This document shows, piece after piece, positions 8,748 through 16,608 of a stretch of DNA of 28,084 nt. The stretch's first letter is position 1. Each line of letters begins with the position of its first letter. A program made the position numbers and the translations under genes. The stretch spans positions 45,456 to 73,539 of the forward strand of contig DESS01000026.1 in assembly GCA_002361335.1 (NCBI GenBank), written 5' to 3'. The notes beneath the pieces were generated by a model. The model was not told where the DNA came from. It saw nothing but the letters and a program-made list of their open reading frames with translations, and ran no database searches. The stretch is from Richelia sp. UBA3308 (GTDB taxonomy: Bacteria > Cyanobacteriota > Cyanobacteriia > Cyanobacteriales > Nostocaceae).

Positions 8748-8792
8748 TTTTTAAACTCTTGATTTTTAAACTCTTGATTTTTAAACTCTTGT
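8748..8792. repeat. 15-bp tandem repeat, three copies
   Basis: Three units of tttttaaactcttga follow each other exactly (the last ends tgt). They lie in the convergent gap between lepB and the helix-hairpin-helix gene, followed by a G/C-rich stretch at 8793-8818. Confidence 0.9.
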
Positions 8793-8925
8793 GGTACGGG
8801 CATCGCAAGCCCCGTCCAAATCTACTTTCCCCACAGATCAAATTTGCTTTAATTTAACCTTTAACATCCAGACCTTTAACCTTTTTTAAGAGTTAATAAT
8901 TCTTAATTATTGAATCCTAAGTTAT

Positions 8926-9465
8926 TCAAAACCTTAGATAATACATTAACTGAGCAAGTATTTCACCTTGGAGATTCAAACGCTTCTGAAAATCAACTAT
9001 ATTGCGATAGGGGCCGATCGCAATACGATTATCTACCACCGCTTGTGCTAAAGAAGAATCGATAAAAGGTACTTTTAATAAACTTTCAATTGTTGCCGTA
9101 TTCGGATTAACTACGTAAGTAATATTATCTAAAGATTCGTCATCATAATAACCAAAAATTAAAATTTGATCAAAAGGTTTTAACCGCTGTGGGGTTAAAC
9201 CTAAAGCAGCGGCAATATCTTCTATACAGTAAAATTTAACACCAGTTCTTGCAAGTTCTACAAGAGTTCGCCCTTGATGTATGGACAAACCTGGTAAGCG
9301 CAACCAATCATCGACAGTGGCTTGATTTGCGTCAATCCGAATCCCAAGTTCAACGGCGATCGCAATTTCTTCTGCCGATTTTAATCGGTAATAAGGATCG
9401 TTAAGTATTTTCTGACGCAGTTTTTGCAGTCTGGGGTTAATTCGAGGCAACCAATTGGGATTCAT
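8926..9465 (-). CDS. Helix-hairpin-helix (ComEA-like) protein
   Basis: A 179-residue protein with two helix-hairpin-helix modules of the ComEA/PsbU type: about 44-92 (DANQATVDDWLRLPGLS) and about 118-165 (VNPNTATIESLLKVPFID, then IGPYRNIVDFQKRL). These modules bind DNA without sequence preference in ComEA and related proteins. No signal peptide or membrane helix is visible, so unlike classical ComEA it looks cytoplasmic. The role is unknown: DNA handling or a structural role are both possible. The start ATG is the first in frame and lacks a ribosome binding site. The TM2 gene lies upstream on the same strand, separated by a repeat-bearing gap of about 90 bases. Confidence 0.85.
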   Translation of the reverse strand: MNPNWLPRINPRLQKLRQKILNDPYYRLKSAEEIAIAVELGIRIDANQATVDDWLRLPGLSIHQGRTLVELARTGVKFYCIEDIAAALGLTPQRLKPFDQILIFGYYDDESLDNITYVVNPNTATIESLLKVPFIDSSLAQAVVDNRIAIGPYRNIVDFQKRLNLQGEILAQLMYYLRF

Positions 9466-9503
9466 GGGAAGATGGGGGGATGGGGAAATAGGGAGACAAT
9501 TTT

Positions 9504-9548
9504 AATTCGGGCATTCTAAATTCGGGCATTCTAAATTCGGGCATTCCC
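9504..9548. repeat. 15-bp tandem repeat, three copies
   Basis: Three units of aattcgggcattcta (the last ends ccc) lie between the TM2 gene and the helix-hairpin-helix gene. The same word, as tagaatgcccgaatt, recurs several times in the spacer between flv3 and flv1. Confidence 0.9.
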
Positions 9549-9557
9549 TTAACATGT

Positions 9558-9932
9558 TTATTGTTCACTGTCTAGGAGTTGACGGCGCTTTTGTTCAAAT
9601 TCATATTCGGAAATCAACCCATCTTGACGTAATGCATCTAATTCTCGTAAAGCTTCAGCAAGTACTCCTACTCCTGAAGCTTTGGAAGATAAAATAGTTT
9701 TTGCTGACTTGCCTGAATTAAAATTACGGTCAAATGTTTCTTCGTCTTGGGCTAAATACCAAACAGCCTCTATGACACAAGCTACTTTGGGTATTGGTGT
9801 CCAAGAAAGTAAAACATAAAGTACTCCCCATAAGGGCTGTCCTAAATAAAACTTATGTAACCCTGATATTGTTACCGCACCAGATAAAGCTAATATTGCA
9901 GCAATGCTTCGGCTTTTGTTATTGGCAAACAT
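9558..9932 (-). CDS. TM2 domain membrane protein with C-terminal SHOCT-like motif
   Basis: A 124-residue small membrane protein. Residues about 8-60 form a TM2-type domain: two hydrophobic helices around the conserved GLHKFYLGQPLWGVLYVLL region and the VIEAVWYL end. Residues about 92-120 (LRELDALRQDGLISEYEFEQ) form a short oligomerisation-type SHOCT motif. The function of such proteins is not known. An aggaa just upstream could serve as a weak ribosome binding site. The architecture is common in cyanobacteria and the call is firm at family level only. Confidence 0.88.
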   Translation of the reverse strand: MFANNKSRSIAAILALSGAVTISGLHKFYLGQPLWGVLYVLLSWTPIPKVACVIEAVWYLAQDEETFDRNFNSGKSAKTILSSKASGVGVLAEALRELDALRQDGLISEYEFEQKRRQLLDSEQ

Positions 9933-10477
9933 ATTCCTAATTTATCTATAACTCACCAAATTAAACCCTACAGCCGATTCTAGCTGACTAAAAAAAATAT
10001 TATAAGCAATCAACCCGCGATAGTAATGTTAACAATATATCTTGTTTAACTGTGTATTTTAAATTTTGTTTAATTTCTGCGACCGATCAATCATTTTTAT
10101 TTATAGAAAGATAAAAAAATATTTCATTAATTTTTGATTCATTAAATTTGTCACTAATTAAGCTGCTAGTAAGCCAGAAGGCTTAAAATCTGAAGAGACT
10201 CACATTTGTGTGCATCTAATGTCAGCCTTAAAATTATCTCTAAATAAAAAAAATCTACATCGTGTTATTTTGTATCATAAATAGGTTTATTCGTGATACA
10301 AAATAAAGTTAAGGAAAATTTTTGTTGTTGAAGAGCGGTACATCTGGTTCAGCAGGAATGAATTCAAGTAGTATTTGCCGAACTTATTCCCTAGAATTAG
10401 TTACGTAGATTAAAATAAAATTAGTAGATGAAATCACAATATATTAAGTCTGGCGTAATCATTTTAATAGAAGCAAG
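9933..10477. other. Divergent spacer with a perfect 13-bp inverted repeat
   Basis: An A/T-rich gap of 545 bases between divergently transcribed genes, so it should hold promoters for both. At 10265-10277 and 10294-10306 the arms ttattttgtatca and tgatacaaaataa are a perfect inverted repeat with a 16-base centre, the only strong structure seen. It lies about 170 bases before the DUF1825 gene. Confidence 0.65.
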
Positions 10478-10801
10478 ATGGGATTTTTCGACTCCGATAT
10501 AGTTCAGCAAGAAGCCAAAAAGCTATTTGAGGATTATCAAGCCTTAATTAAGCTTGGTAATAGCTACGGTAAATTTGACCGTGAGGGCAAAAAGCTTTTT
10601 ATCACTCAGATGGAAGCAATGATGGAGCGCTATCGGGTGTTTATGAAGCGCTTCGAGCTATCTGAAGATTTTATGGCTCAAATGACAGTAGAGCAACTGA
10701 AAACTCAATTAAATCAATTTGGGGTAACTCCCCAACAAATGTTCGACCAAATGAATCTTACTTTAGAACGAATGAAAGCCGATTTAGAAAGAAATTCATA
10801 A
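10478..10801 (+). CDS. DUF1825 family protein
   Basis: A small (107 residues) soluble, probably all-helical protein starting MGFFDSDIVQQEAKKLFEDY, recognised as the DUF1825 family, which is nearly confined to cyanobacteria and plastid-bearing relatives. There is no signal peptide, membrane helix or catalytic motif. Charged helices with regularly spaced hydrophobic residues (KFDREGKKLFITQMEAMMER) suggest a coiled-coil or protein-protein role. Function unknown. The weak purine stretch agaagcaag precedes the ATG. Its neighbour is the convergent penicillin-binding protein gene. Confidence 0.9.
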   Translation: MGFFDSDIVQQEAKKLFEDYQALIKLGNSYGKFDREGKKLFITQMEAMMERYRVFMKRFELSEDFMAQMTVEQLKTQLNQFGVTPQQMFDQMNLTLERMKADLERNS

Positions 10802-10894
10802 ATTTTGTTATAAGTTAAGAGTTTAAAGTTTCCTTTAAACAAAGGTTATACTTCATTACCTTTGCCTATGCCCAGAGCGCAGACTGAAAATGAA

Positions 10895-10975
10895 CGGTAG
10901 TCGCTCATGGGGAGCCATTGCTCTCCCAGGGTTCCCTCGGTTGTAGCAAGTGGCGTGGAAAACCCCCAAGAACGT
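10895..10975. repeat. Dispersed structured repeat (copy B, inverted)
   Basis: Contains gtagcaagtggcgtgg (10943-10958), the exact reverse complement of the core in the repeat at 7461, flanked by gggagcc/ggctccc-type words. It lies between two convergent gene ends (DUF1825 and the penicillin-binding protein). Confidence 0.6.
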
Positions 10976-11013
10976 CCTACCTCACTCCTGATAACCATAC
11001 TATAGTAATGCCG

Positions 11014-12936
11014 TTATTTTGCCTTGGGACGCTTAAATTTTGAAGGCGATTTAAAATTCTGTGACGGTACTCCTTTAAGTGCCCTTACCATAAAATCACG
11101 CCATATCGGTGCTACATCGTTACCACCTGTAGCGCCTCTGGATAAGGTTCTGTTATCGTCCCTACCAACCCAAACCGCAGTGGTTAATTGTGGTACAGTA
11201 CCTACAAACCATATATCTTTTTCTGATGATGTAGTTCCGGTTTTACCAGCCGCTGGACGACCGATCCGGGCATTTTTACCAGTACCGCTAGAAATTACGG
11301 TTCGCATAATATCTATTGTGGAAGCTGCTGCCCAGGAATTTAATACTAGTTTGGGTTTTGGTGTATTGTCTAGTAAAACATTACCACTACTGTCGGTAAC
11401 GCGAGCAATTACTGTTGTTGGTGACTTCCAGCCATAACTAGCAAAGGTAGCATAGGCAGATGCCATTTCCAAGGGCGTGACTCCAATGGCACCCAAAGGC
11501 AGAGAAGTTACGGGTTCCATTGGACTCATGATACCCAAAGTCCGGCTAGTTTCAACTACCTTATTCATGCCGATAGCTTTACCAACCTTAATTACGGGTA
11601 TATTACGAGACAGCTTTAAGGCGTGACGAATTGACATTGCACCGCCAAAGCTGTTGTCATAGTTACGTGGTCTGTACCAACCGCTACCGTCTCGATAACT
11701 GACTGGAGTATCGTAAACGGTTGTACCTGGTGAATATTTACCAGTAGCAAATGCAGCGTAGTAAACAAAAGGTTTAAAAGCAGAACCTGGCTGTCGTTGA
11801 GCTTGGGTTCCACGATTGAATTCACTTTTTTTAGCATCTACACCACCAACCAATGCTTTCACGAAATGAGTACGGGGATCTACAGCAACTAAAGCAATTT
11901 GGTTTTTGTATAAACCGCGTCTCAACAAGCGATAGTGCCATTTTTTGACAACACTCTCAGCCATTTTCTGGAAGTTGACATCGACGGTAGTTTGTACCCG
12001 CATACCACCTTTGAGCAAGGAATCGCGACCAAACTTTTTGGCTAACTCTCGCGAAACTTCGTTAGTAATATAAGGTAAAGCACTGCCTTGGAAAGACCTG
12101 ATTTTACCTAGCTTAATTTCTTCTTTTAATGCATTGTCATATTCTTTTTGGTCGATCCAGCCCAAATCCAACATTCGTCCTAAAACGACTTTCTGCTGGA
12201 ATTTTGCGTTTTTCATGCTTACAAATGGGCTGTATTGCTCTGGCGCTTGGATTAAACCAGCCATCATCGCCGACTCAGCCAATGTTAATTGGCTCGCTGA
12301 CTTACTAAAGTAACTACGTGCTGCAGTTTGAACGCCATAATTGTTATGACCCCAATAAACTTGATTGAGGTACATTTCTAAGATATCGTCTTTAGAAAGA
12401 ATTTGTTCTAAACGAATTGCTAATACAACTTCAGCTAACTTACGAGTATATTCCCGTCGCCGGTTAAGAAACAGGTTTTTCACCAACTGCATTGTAATAG
12501 TTGAAGCACCTTGACTGACTCCACCAGATCTATAGTTAGTGACAACAGCACGACCAATACCTTTAGGGTTAATACCGTGGTGAAAATAAAAATCGCTATC
12601 TTCACTGGCTAAAACCGCTCGCTTTAATTCCGGAGAGATTTGATCCCGAGTTACAACTTCGCGGTTAGCTTCTCCGTGTAAACTTGTAAGCAGCTTACCT
12701 TTAACATCGTAAATGTAAGTTGTTTCTGAAGGAAAGAAGCTACGTAGCTGTCTGACATCTGGTAAATTACGGAAACTAATTGCTAAACCGACTAATCCTC
12801 CCGCTACAATAGAGCTTGTCAACATAGTGGCAGCTAATAAAGTTCCGCCAGCTACCTGACCGACTCCTTTGATAAATTCAAAGCCTGACGAAACCGGAGC
12901 TTGGGGCTGCTTTTTTACAAAAGTCCTAGATGACAC
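11014..12936 (-). CDS. Class A penicillin-binding protein (PBP1A family), bifunctional transglycosylase/transpeptidase
   Basis: Polymerises and cross-links peptidoglycan at the outer face of the plasma membrane. It has a cytoplasmic tail, one membrane helix (about 28-53), then a GT51 glycosyltransferase domain (about 90-265) with EDSDFYFHHG (catalytic E112) and QGASTITMQLVKN (142-154). The transpeptidase domain (about 345-620) has SAFK (S385, K388), SRN (443-445) and KTGTTS (K565). All catalytic motifs are present. At 640 residues it is compact for a class A enzyme, with a basic C-terminal tail (SPSKFKRPKAK). The start is GTG at 12936, with a gagg-rich stretch upstream. It is divergent from tyrS; the gap of 174 bases must contain both promoters. 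Heterocystous cyanobacteria carry several class A PBPs, so the exact orthologue is not assigned. Confidence 0.96.
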   Translation of the reverse strand: MSSRTFVKKQPQAPVSSGFEFIKGVGQVAGGTLLAATMLTSSIVAGGLVGLAISFRNLPDVRQLRSFFPSETTYIYDVKGKLLTSLHGEANREVVTRDQISPELKRAVLASEDSDFYFHHGINPKGIGRAVVTNYRSGGVSQGASTITMQLVKNLFLNRRREYTRKLAEVVLAIRLEQILSKDDILEMYLNQVYWGHNNYGVQTAARSYFSKSASQLTLAESAMMAGLIQAPEQYSPFVSMKNAKFQQKVVLGRMLDLGWIDQKEYDNALKEEIKLGKIRSFQGSALPYITNEVSRELAKKFGRDSLLKGGMRVQTTVDVNFQKMAESVVKKWHYRLLRRGLYKNQIALVAVDPRTHFVKALVGGVDAKKSEFNRGTQAQRQPGSAFKPFVYYAAFATGKYSPGTTVYDTPVSYRDGSGWYRPRNYDNSFGGAMSIRHALKLSRNIPVIKVGKAIGMNKVVETSRTLGIMSPMEPVTSLPLGAIGVTPLEMASAYATFASYGWKSPTTVIARVTDSSGNVLLDNTPKPKLVLNSWAAASTIDIMRTVISSGTGKNARIGRPAAGKTGTTSSEKDIWFVGTVPQLTTAVWVGRDDNRTLSRGATGGNDVAPIWRDFMVRALKGVPSQNFKSPSKFKRPKAK

Positions 12937-13110
12937 GGCTATCTCACTTCCTCACTTGTAAATAATAAGTCTAATTAATAAAGGCTGGGCAAGGCGGTTG
13001 TTTTTTGAAATTATATTTAGTTTGTCATCGGTCGCCTTCTATTCTTTTTTAAGAGCGATCGCCACCAAACCTACCTTCCAGAGTCAACACTATAAGCAAC
13101 AATTACTAGT
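12937..13110. promoter_or_regulatory. Divergent promoter region between PBP and tyrS
   Basis: This 174-base gap separates two divergently transcribed genes and must contain both start regions. It carries a HIP1 octamer (13055-13062). No clear -35/-10 pair could be chosen by eye, so only the region is given. Confidence 0.5.
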
Positions 13111-14301
13111 ATGGGGCAAAATTTTTCTTGGCTGCATCGGGGAATTGTAGAAATTTTTCCACAGGGAGACAATTCCGATCAACAATCCGAAAGTCTTGAA
13201 AAACTTTTGGAGAAAGCCAACAGACCTTTAAGAGTTAAATTTGGAATTGACCCTACAGGTGCCGATATTCACCTTGGTCATAGTATACCAATGCGAAAAT
13301 TGCGAGCTTTCCAAGATGCAGGTCATACAGCAGTACTGATTATTGGTGATTTTACCGCGAGAATAGGTGACCCGTCAGGTAAATCTGAAACACGTCGTCA
13401 ACTTTCACCAGAAGAAGTACAGCAAAATGCTAAAAATTATCTAGAGCAAGTTCGACCTATTTTAGATTTTGATACGCCAGGTAGGTTAGAAGTCCGTTAT
13501 AACTCCGAATGGCTTGACAAATTGGACTTAGGAAAAATTTTAGAATTACTCTCAACAATGACTGTGCAACAGATGCTAGCAAAGGAAGGCTTTGCTGAGC
13601 GCTATAAAAAAGAGAATCCCATTTTTATTCATGAGTTCCTGTATCCTTTAATGCAGGGCTATGATTCAGTCGCTGTTGATTCAGATGTCGAATTAGGAGC
13701 CACTGACCAAAAGTTTAACATTGCTGTTGGGCGAGATTTGCAACGCCATTTTGGTAAAAAGCCTCAATTTGGGCTGTTGTTACCAATTTTGGTTGGTACT
13801 GATGGGGTTCAAAAAATGTCCAAATCCCTCAATAACTACGTTGCTGTTGGCGAACACCCTTCTCAAAAGTATCAAAAATTACAAGGCGTTCCTGACGAAC
13901 TGTTATTACAGTATTTTGAACTACTTACAGATTTATCTTTGGACAATCTGCCAGAAAATCCTCGCGATCGCCAAAAATTATTAGCCAAAGAAGTTGTCAC
14001 TCAGTATCATGGAGAACAAGCAGCGAAAGAAGCAGAATTAGCTGCGGCATCCGGAGGAAAAACAGGAGAAGTTCCGGAATATTCCTTAGCTGGAGTCGAA
14101 TTCCCCACTAAACTATTCTATCTTCTAAATGCTAGCGGCTTATGTAAAAGCAGTGGCGAAGGTAGAAGAAAAATTCAAGAAGGTGGTGTGCGATTAGACG
14201 GCGAGAAAATAACTGATACCGATACTACTTTCAATAATTCAACTGAAATACAAGGTAAAGTTTTGCAACTTGGTAAAAACAAGTTTGTCAAACTCGTATA
14301 G
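13111..14301 (+). CDS. tyrS: Tyrosyl-tRNA synthetase
   Basis: Charges tRNA-Tyr with tyrosine in the cytoplasm. This class I synthetase has the nucleotide-binding motif HLGH (54-57, in FGIDPTGADIHLGHS), the second signature KMSKS (235-239) and a C-terminal S4 RNA-binding domain (about 330-396, GEGRRKIQEGGVRLDGEKI). At 396 residues it has the usual bacterial length. No ribosome binding site is evident; the ATG gives the expected N-terminus (MGQNFSWLHRGIVEIFPQG). The stop codon is fused to a heptamer repeat array. A single-copy housekeeping gene with no sign of damage. Confidence 0.97.
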   Translation: MGQNFSWLHRGIVEIFPQGDNSDQQSESLEKLLEKANRPLRVKFGIDPTGADIHLGHSIPMRKLRAFQDAGHTAVLIIGDFTARIGDPSGKSETRRQLSPEEVQQNAKNYLEQVRPILDFDTPGRLEVRYNSEWLDKLDLGKILELLSTMTVQQMLAKEGFAERYKKENPIFIHEFLYPLMQGYDSVAVDSDVELGATDQKFNIAVGRDLQRHFGKKPQFGLLLPILVGTDGVQKMSKSLNNYVAVGEHPSQKYQKLQGVPDELLLQYFELLTDLSLDNLPENPRDRQKLLAKEVVTQYHGEQAAKEAELAAASGGKTGEVPEYSLAGVEFPTKLFYLLNASGLCKSSGEGRRKIQEGGVRLDGEKITDTDTTFNNSTEIQGKVLQLGKNKFVKLV

Positions 14302-14454
14302 TTATTAGTGGTTAGTTGTTAGTGGTTAGTGGTTAGTGGTTAGTTGTTAGTGGTTAGTTGTTAGTTGTTAGTTGTTAGTGGTTAGTGGTTAGTGGTTAGT
14401 TGTTAGTTGTTAGTGGTTAGTGGTTAGTTGTTAGTTGTTAGTGGTTAGTTATTA
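14301..14454. repeat. STRR heptanucleotide array, 22 copies
   Basis: Twenty-two consecutive heptamers, almost all gtggtta or gttgtta with gttatta at both ends, begin on the last base of the tyrS stop codon. Short tandemly repeated heptanucleotides (STRR) are known from filamentous heterocystous cyanobacteria. The same unit follows flv3 (23908) and appears inverted before flv1. Confidence 0.95.
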
Positions 14455-14491
14455 AAACTCCTAATACCTCATCGCCTTCGGCCCTATGCCC

Positions 14492-14526
14492 AATTCTAAA
14501 TTCTAAATTCTAAATTCTAAATTCCC
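14492..14526. repeat. Heptamer array aattcta, five copies
   Basis: Four copies of aattcta plus aattccc. The array is bracketed by two copies of atgcccaattc (14486 and 14536), the second of which supplies the start codon of pyrF. Confidence 0.9.
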
Positions 14527-14535
14527 TTCCGCCCC

Positions 14536-15261
14536 ATGCCCAATTCCCAATGCCAAAAAATAATAGTCCCTTTAGATGTAGCTGATGAGTCAACTGCGAT
14601 CGCGCTGGTTGAAAAGCTTGAGGATGTTACTTTTTTTAAAGTTGGTTTGGAGTTATTTACTAGCTGCGGACCAAAAATTCTCCAAGCGCTAAAATCTCGT
14701 CAAAAAAGAATTTTTCTGGATTTGAAGTTTCATGATATCCCTAATACTGTTAAAGGTGCTTGTCGTAGTGCTGGTCGTTATGGGGTAGATTTACTGACAA
14801 TTCATGCAACTGCTGGTAAAGAAGCACTCAAAGCTGCTACAGTCGGTGTAAAGGAAGGTGCGGCAGAAGCTGGTGTGGAACCACCATTATTAATTGCTAT
14901 TACTTTACTTACTAGTATTTCTTCAAGACAGTTGGCATTTGATTTGAAGATTCCTTTAGAATTGCCAGAATATGCGCTTCAGATGGGGCTTTTGGCTCAG
15001 GAATCGGGGTTGGATGGGGCTGTTTGTTCGCCTCAAGAGGTAGCAAATTTACGAGATGTTTGTGGGAATGATTTTTTGTTGGTGTGTCCTGGGATACGTC
15101 CAAGTTGGGCAGACAAGGGCGATCAAAAACGAACTTTTACTCCAGCACAAGCTTTGCAAGCTGGGGCTGATTATTTGGTGATTGGAAGGCCTATCACTGC
15201 TGCTGATGAACCTGCCCTGGCTTGGAAGAAGATTTGTCAGGAGTTAACAATTAATAATTGA
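14536..15261 (+). CDS. pyrF: Orotidine 5'-phosphate decarboxylase
   Basis: Catalyses the last step of UMP synthesis, decarboxylating OMP. This TIM-barrel enzyme has the catalytic motif FLDLKFHDIPNTV (about 60-72, with the K and D of the DxKxxD network), the substrate-binding PGIRP (about 185-189) and the phosphate-binding GADYLVIGRPI near the C-terminus. At 241 residues it has normal length for the short bacterial type. The first eight residues, MPNSQCQK, are encoded by the dispersed word atgcccaattc, so the start codon lies within repeat sequence. No other in-frame ATG is near, so this start is retained, but translation could begin differently. The upstream 230 bases are almost entirely repeats. 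Confidence 0.95.
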   Translation: MPNSQCQKIIVPLDVADESTAIALVEKLEDVTFFKVGLELFTSCGPKILQALKSRQKRIFLDLKFHDIPNTVKGACRSAGRYGVDLLTIHATAGKEALKAATVGVKEGAAEAGVEPPLLIAITLLTSISSRQLAFDLKIPLELPEYALQMGLLAQESGLDGAVCSPQEVANLRDVCGNDFLLVCPGIRPSWADKGDQKRTFTPAQALQAGADYLVIGRPITAADEPALAWKKICQELTINN

Positions 15262-15571
15262 AAGGACGGGCGTTGCATTAGTATTTGACTGGTTTGTTTT
15301 TCCCAAAATTGTGTAGAGACGTTATATAAGTAGCTGCACAAAAATATTTACAGTCATTGCGAGCGAAGCGTAGCAATCCCAACCCTTGCGATTGCTTCAT
15401 TCCGCTCCCCTACATTCGCAATGACATTGTGTAATTAATTGTGTTTGATTACTTATGTGTAGAGACGTTATATATAACGTCTCTACAAGTCGTCAGTATA
15501 AATGTACCTCATAAACTTGTTTGTATCCTGTGAATCGGGCATATTATTAAGCCAGGAATGGCGAAATTATA
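15262..15571. repeat. Repeat-filled spacer with two palindromic elements
   Basis: No gene. It holds a half copy of the tgtagagacg element (15312-15328), a long imperfect inverted repeat (15354-15424) with ends tcattgcga and tcgcaatga and inner gaagcgtagcaatc/gcgattgcttc arms, and a perfect palindrome (15458-15487). A diverged relative of the middle element lies at 21806-21877. Confidence 0.8.
15458..15487. repeat. Perfect 30-bp palindrome
   Basis: Arm tgtagagacgttata is followed directly by its exact complement. It can form a hairpin in RNA with a few-base loop. The copy at 26471 has the same outer arm but cga in place of tta, changed on both sides so that pairing is kept. Confidence 0.93.
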
Positions 15572-16159
15572 ATGCTTAAAAATAAAAATTATTATTTATT
15601 GCTTGTATGTAGCTTTTGGGTTTTTGTATCGAATACGTTTAATTATCCTGTATTAGCTGCAAAATCTGTAGTTGATATTACACAAGATAAATTTTCCTGC
15701 TCAAATCAAGATTTAGATACATTAATTACTAAATTATTGCGAGATTTACCGAGTTATTTCAATCGTGCTACTCAACGCGCTCGCCGTTTGGATCGGTCTG
15801 TAGAGGTTTATAGTTATATGCTGGTGGCGGGAAAACCTGATTTTCAACCCTTACCTTTAAAAAGGTGGAGGGATGAAGCGGATAAATCAATAAATGGGAC
15901 AAAGGGACTAGAACAAGTATTTTTTACAACTTTAGAGCGGCAGTATGTCAAGGGTAAAGCCGTACAATTACAAGGATTTCACTGGCTGTTTTTGACAAAA
16001 ACAGAAAGCGGTTGGCGAGTGGCGATGATCTATTCTCAAATAGGGGGTTATCCCAAACAAAAACCGCCTACACCACCAAGAGAAAGTAGCGACACTGCAG
16101 TAGGGCAAGGGATTAAAACTTGGTTGCGTGATTGTCGAGCCAAAAGCTTGCGATTTTAG
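15572..16159 (+). CDS. Secreted protein of unknown function
   Basis: I do not recognise a named family. The 195-residue product has a clear signal peptide: MLKNKNYY, a hydrophobic core (about 7-22) and a likely cut near VLA/AK (about 29-30), so it should be periplasmic or secreted. The mature part has two cysteines, C43 and C188, at its two ends, which could pair, a helical region around LLRDLPSYFNRATQRAR, and a beta-rich stretch ending SGWRVAMIYSQIGGYP before a Pro-rich tail. Similar small secreted proteins are widespread in cyanobacteria without known function (general knowledge, not searched). A possible ribosome binding site, aggaa, is about 14 bases upstream. Confidence 0.8.
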   Translation: MLKNKNYYLLLVCSFWVFVSNTFNYPVLAAKSVVDITQDKFSCSNQDLDTLITKLLRDLPSYFNRATQRARRLDRSVEVYSYMLVAGKPDFQPLPLKRWRDEADKSINGTKGLEQVFFTTLERQYVKGKAVQLQGFHWLFLTKTESGWRVAMIYSQIGGYPKQKPPTPPRESSDTAVGQGIKTWLRDCRAKSLRF

Positions 16160-16608
16160 ATTTAGATTTTGGATTTAGATTTTTAGATTTAATTTAATTT
16201 AATCTAATTTAATCTAATTTAATCTAATTTAATCTAATTTAATCTTGGCGATTATAAGACTTGTGCTATTAGCAAAGGAGTTTACAATCGGGGTGGTAGG
16301 TTATCGATGTGATATTTTGAGTCGATGAACATCTAGAAGCGGATTCTACCCTGTTTACCGTTGCAACCAACTTAAAATTCTATTTAAAGCTTTCATTCAA
16401 TCTGACATATCAAATATCAGCAGTATCTCGGTTACTAAAAATGTATCAAGATATCAAGGTTACAAAAACTGAGTTAAACTGGATTATCTCGGCTTGCAAT
16501 TCCTCCCAGACTTAAATTATGTCGAGATTGCAAGGAACAAAGGCAAATATTGAATCAAATGTATTTCCTTTGATATGCGAGATTTTGTTTTCGAGGTAGT
16601 TAAAATAC
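16160..16608. other. Spacer with 10-bp tandem repeat
   Basis: No gene seen in 449 bases. Five perfect copies of aatctaattt (16201-16250), preceded by related gatttag words, form a 10-bp-periodic A/T array. The rest is unremarkable and should include the amidase promoter. Confidence 0.65.
16201..16250. repeat. 10-bp tandem repeat, five perfect copies
   Basis: The unit aatctaattt repeats five times without change and continues partially on both sides. A 10-bp period is close to one helical turn, so the array may be intrinsically bent (inference). Confidence 0.93.

Noticed and set aside
11616..11837. Open frames overlapping the penicillin-binding protein gene, including 11024-11437 on the + strand
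   Set aside because: They are out-of-frame or antisense to a gene with full catalytic motifs and show no family features.
14301..14454. CRISPR-like regular repeat
   Set aside because: The units are contiguous heptamers without spacers, the STRR pattern rather than CRISPR.
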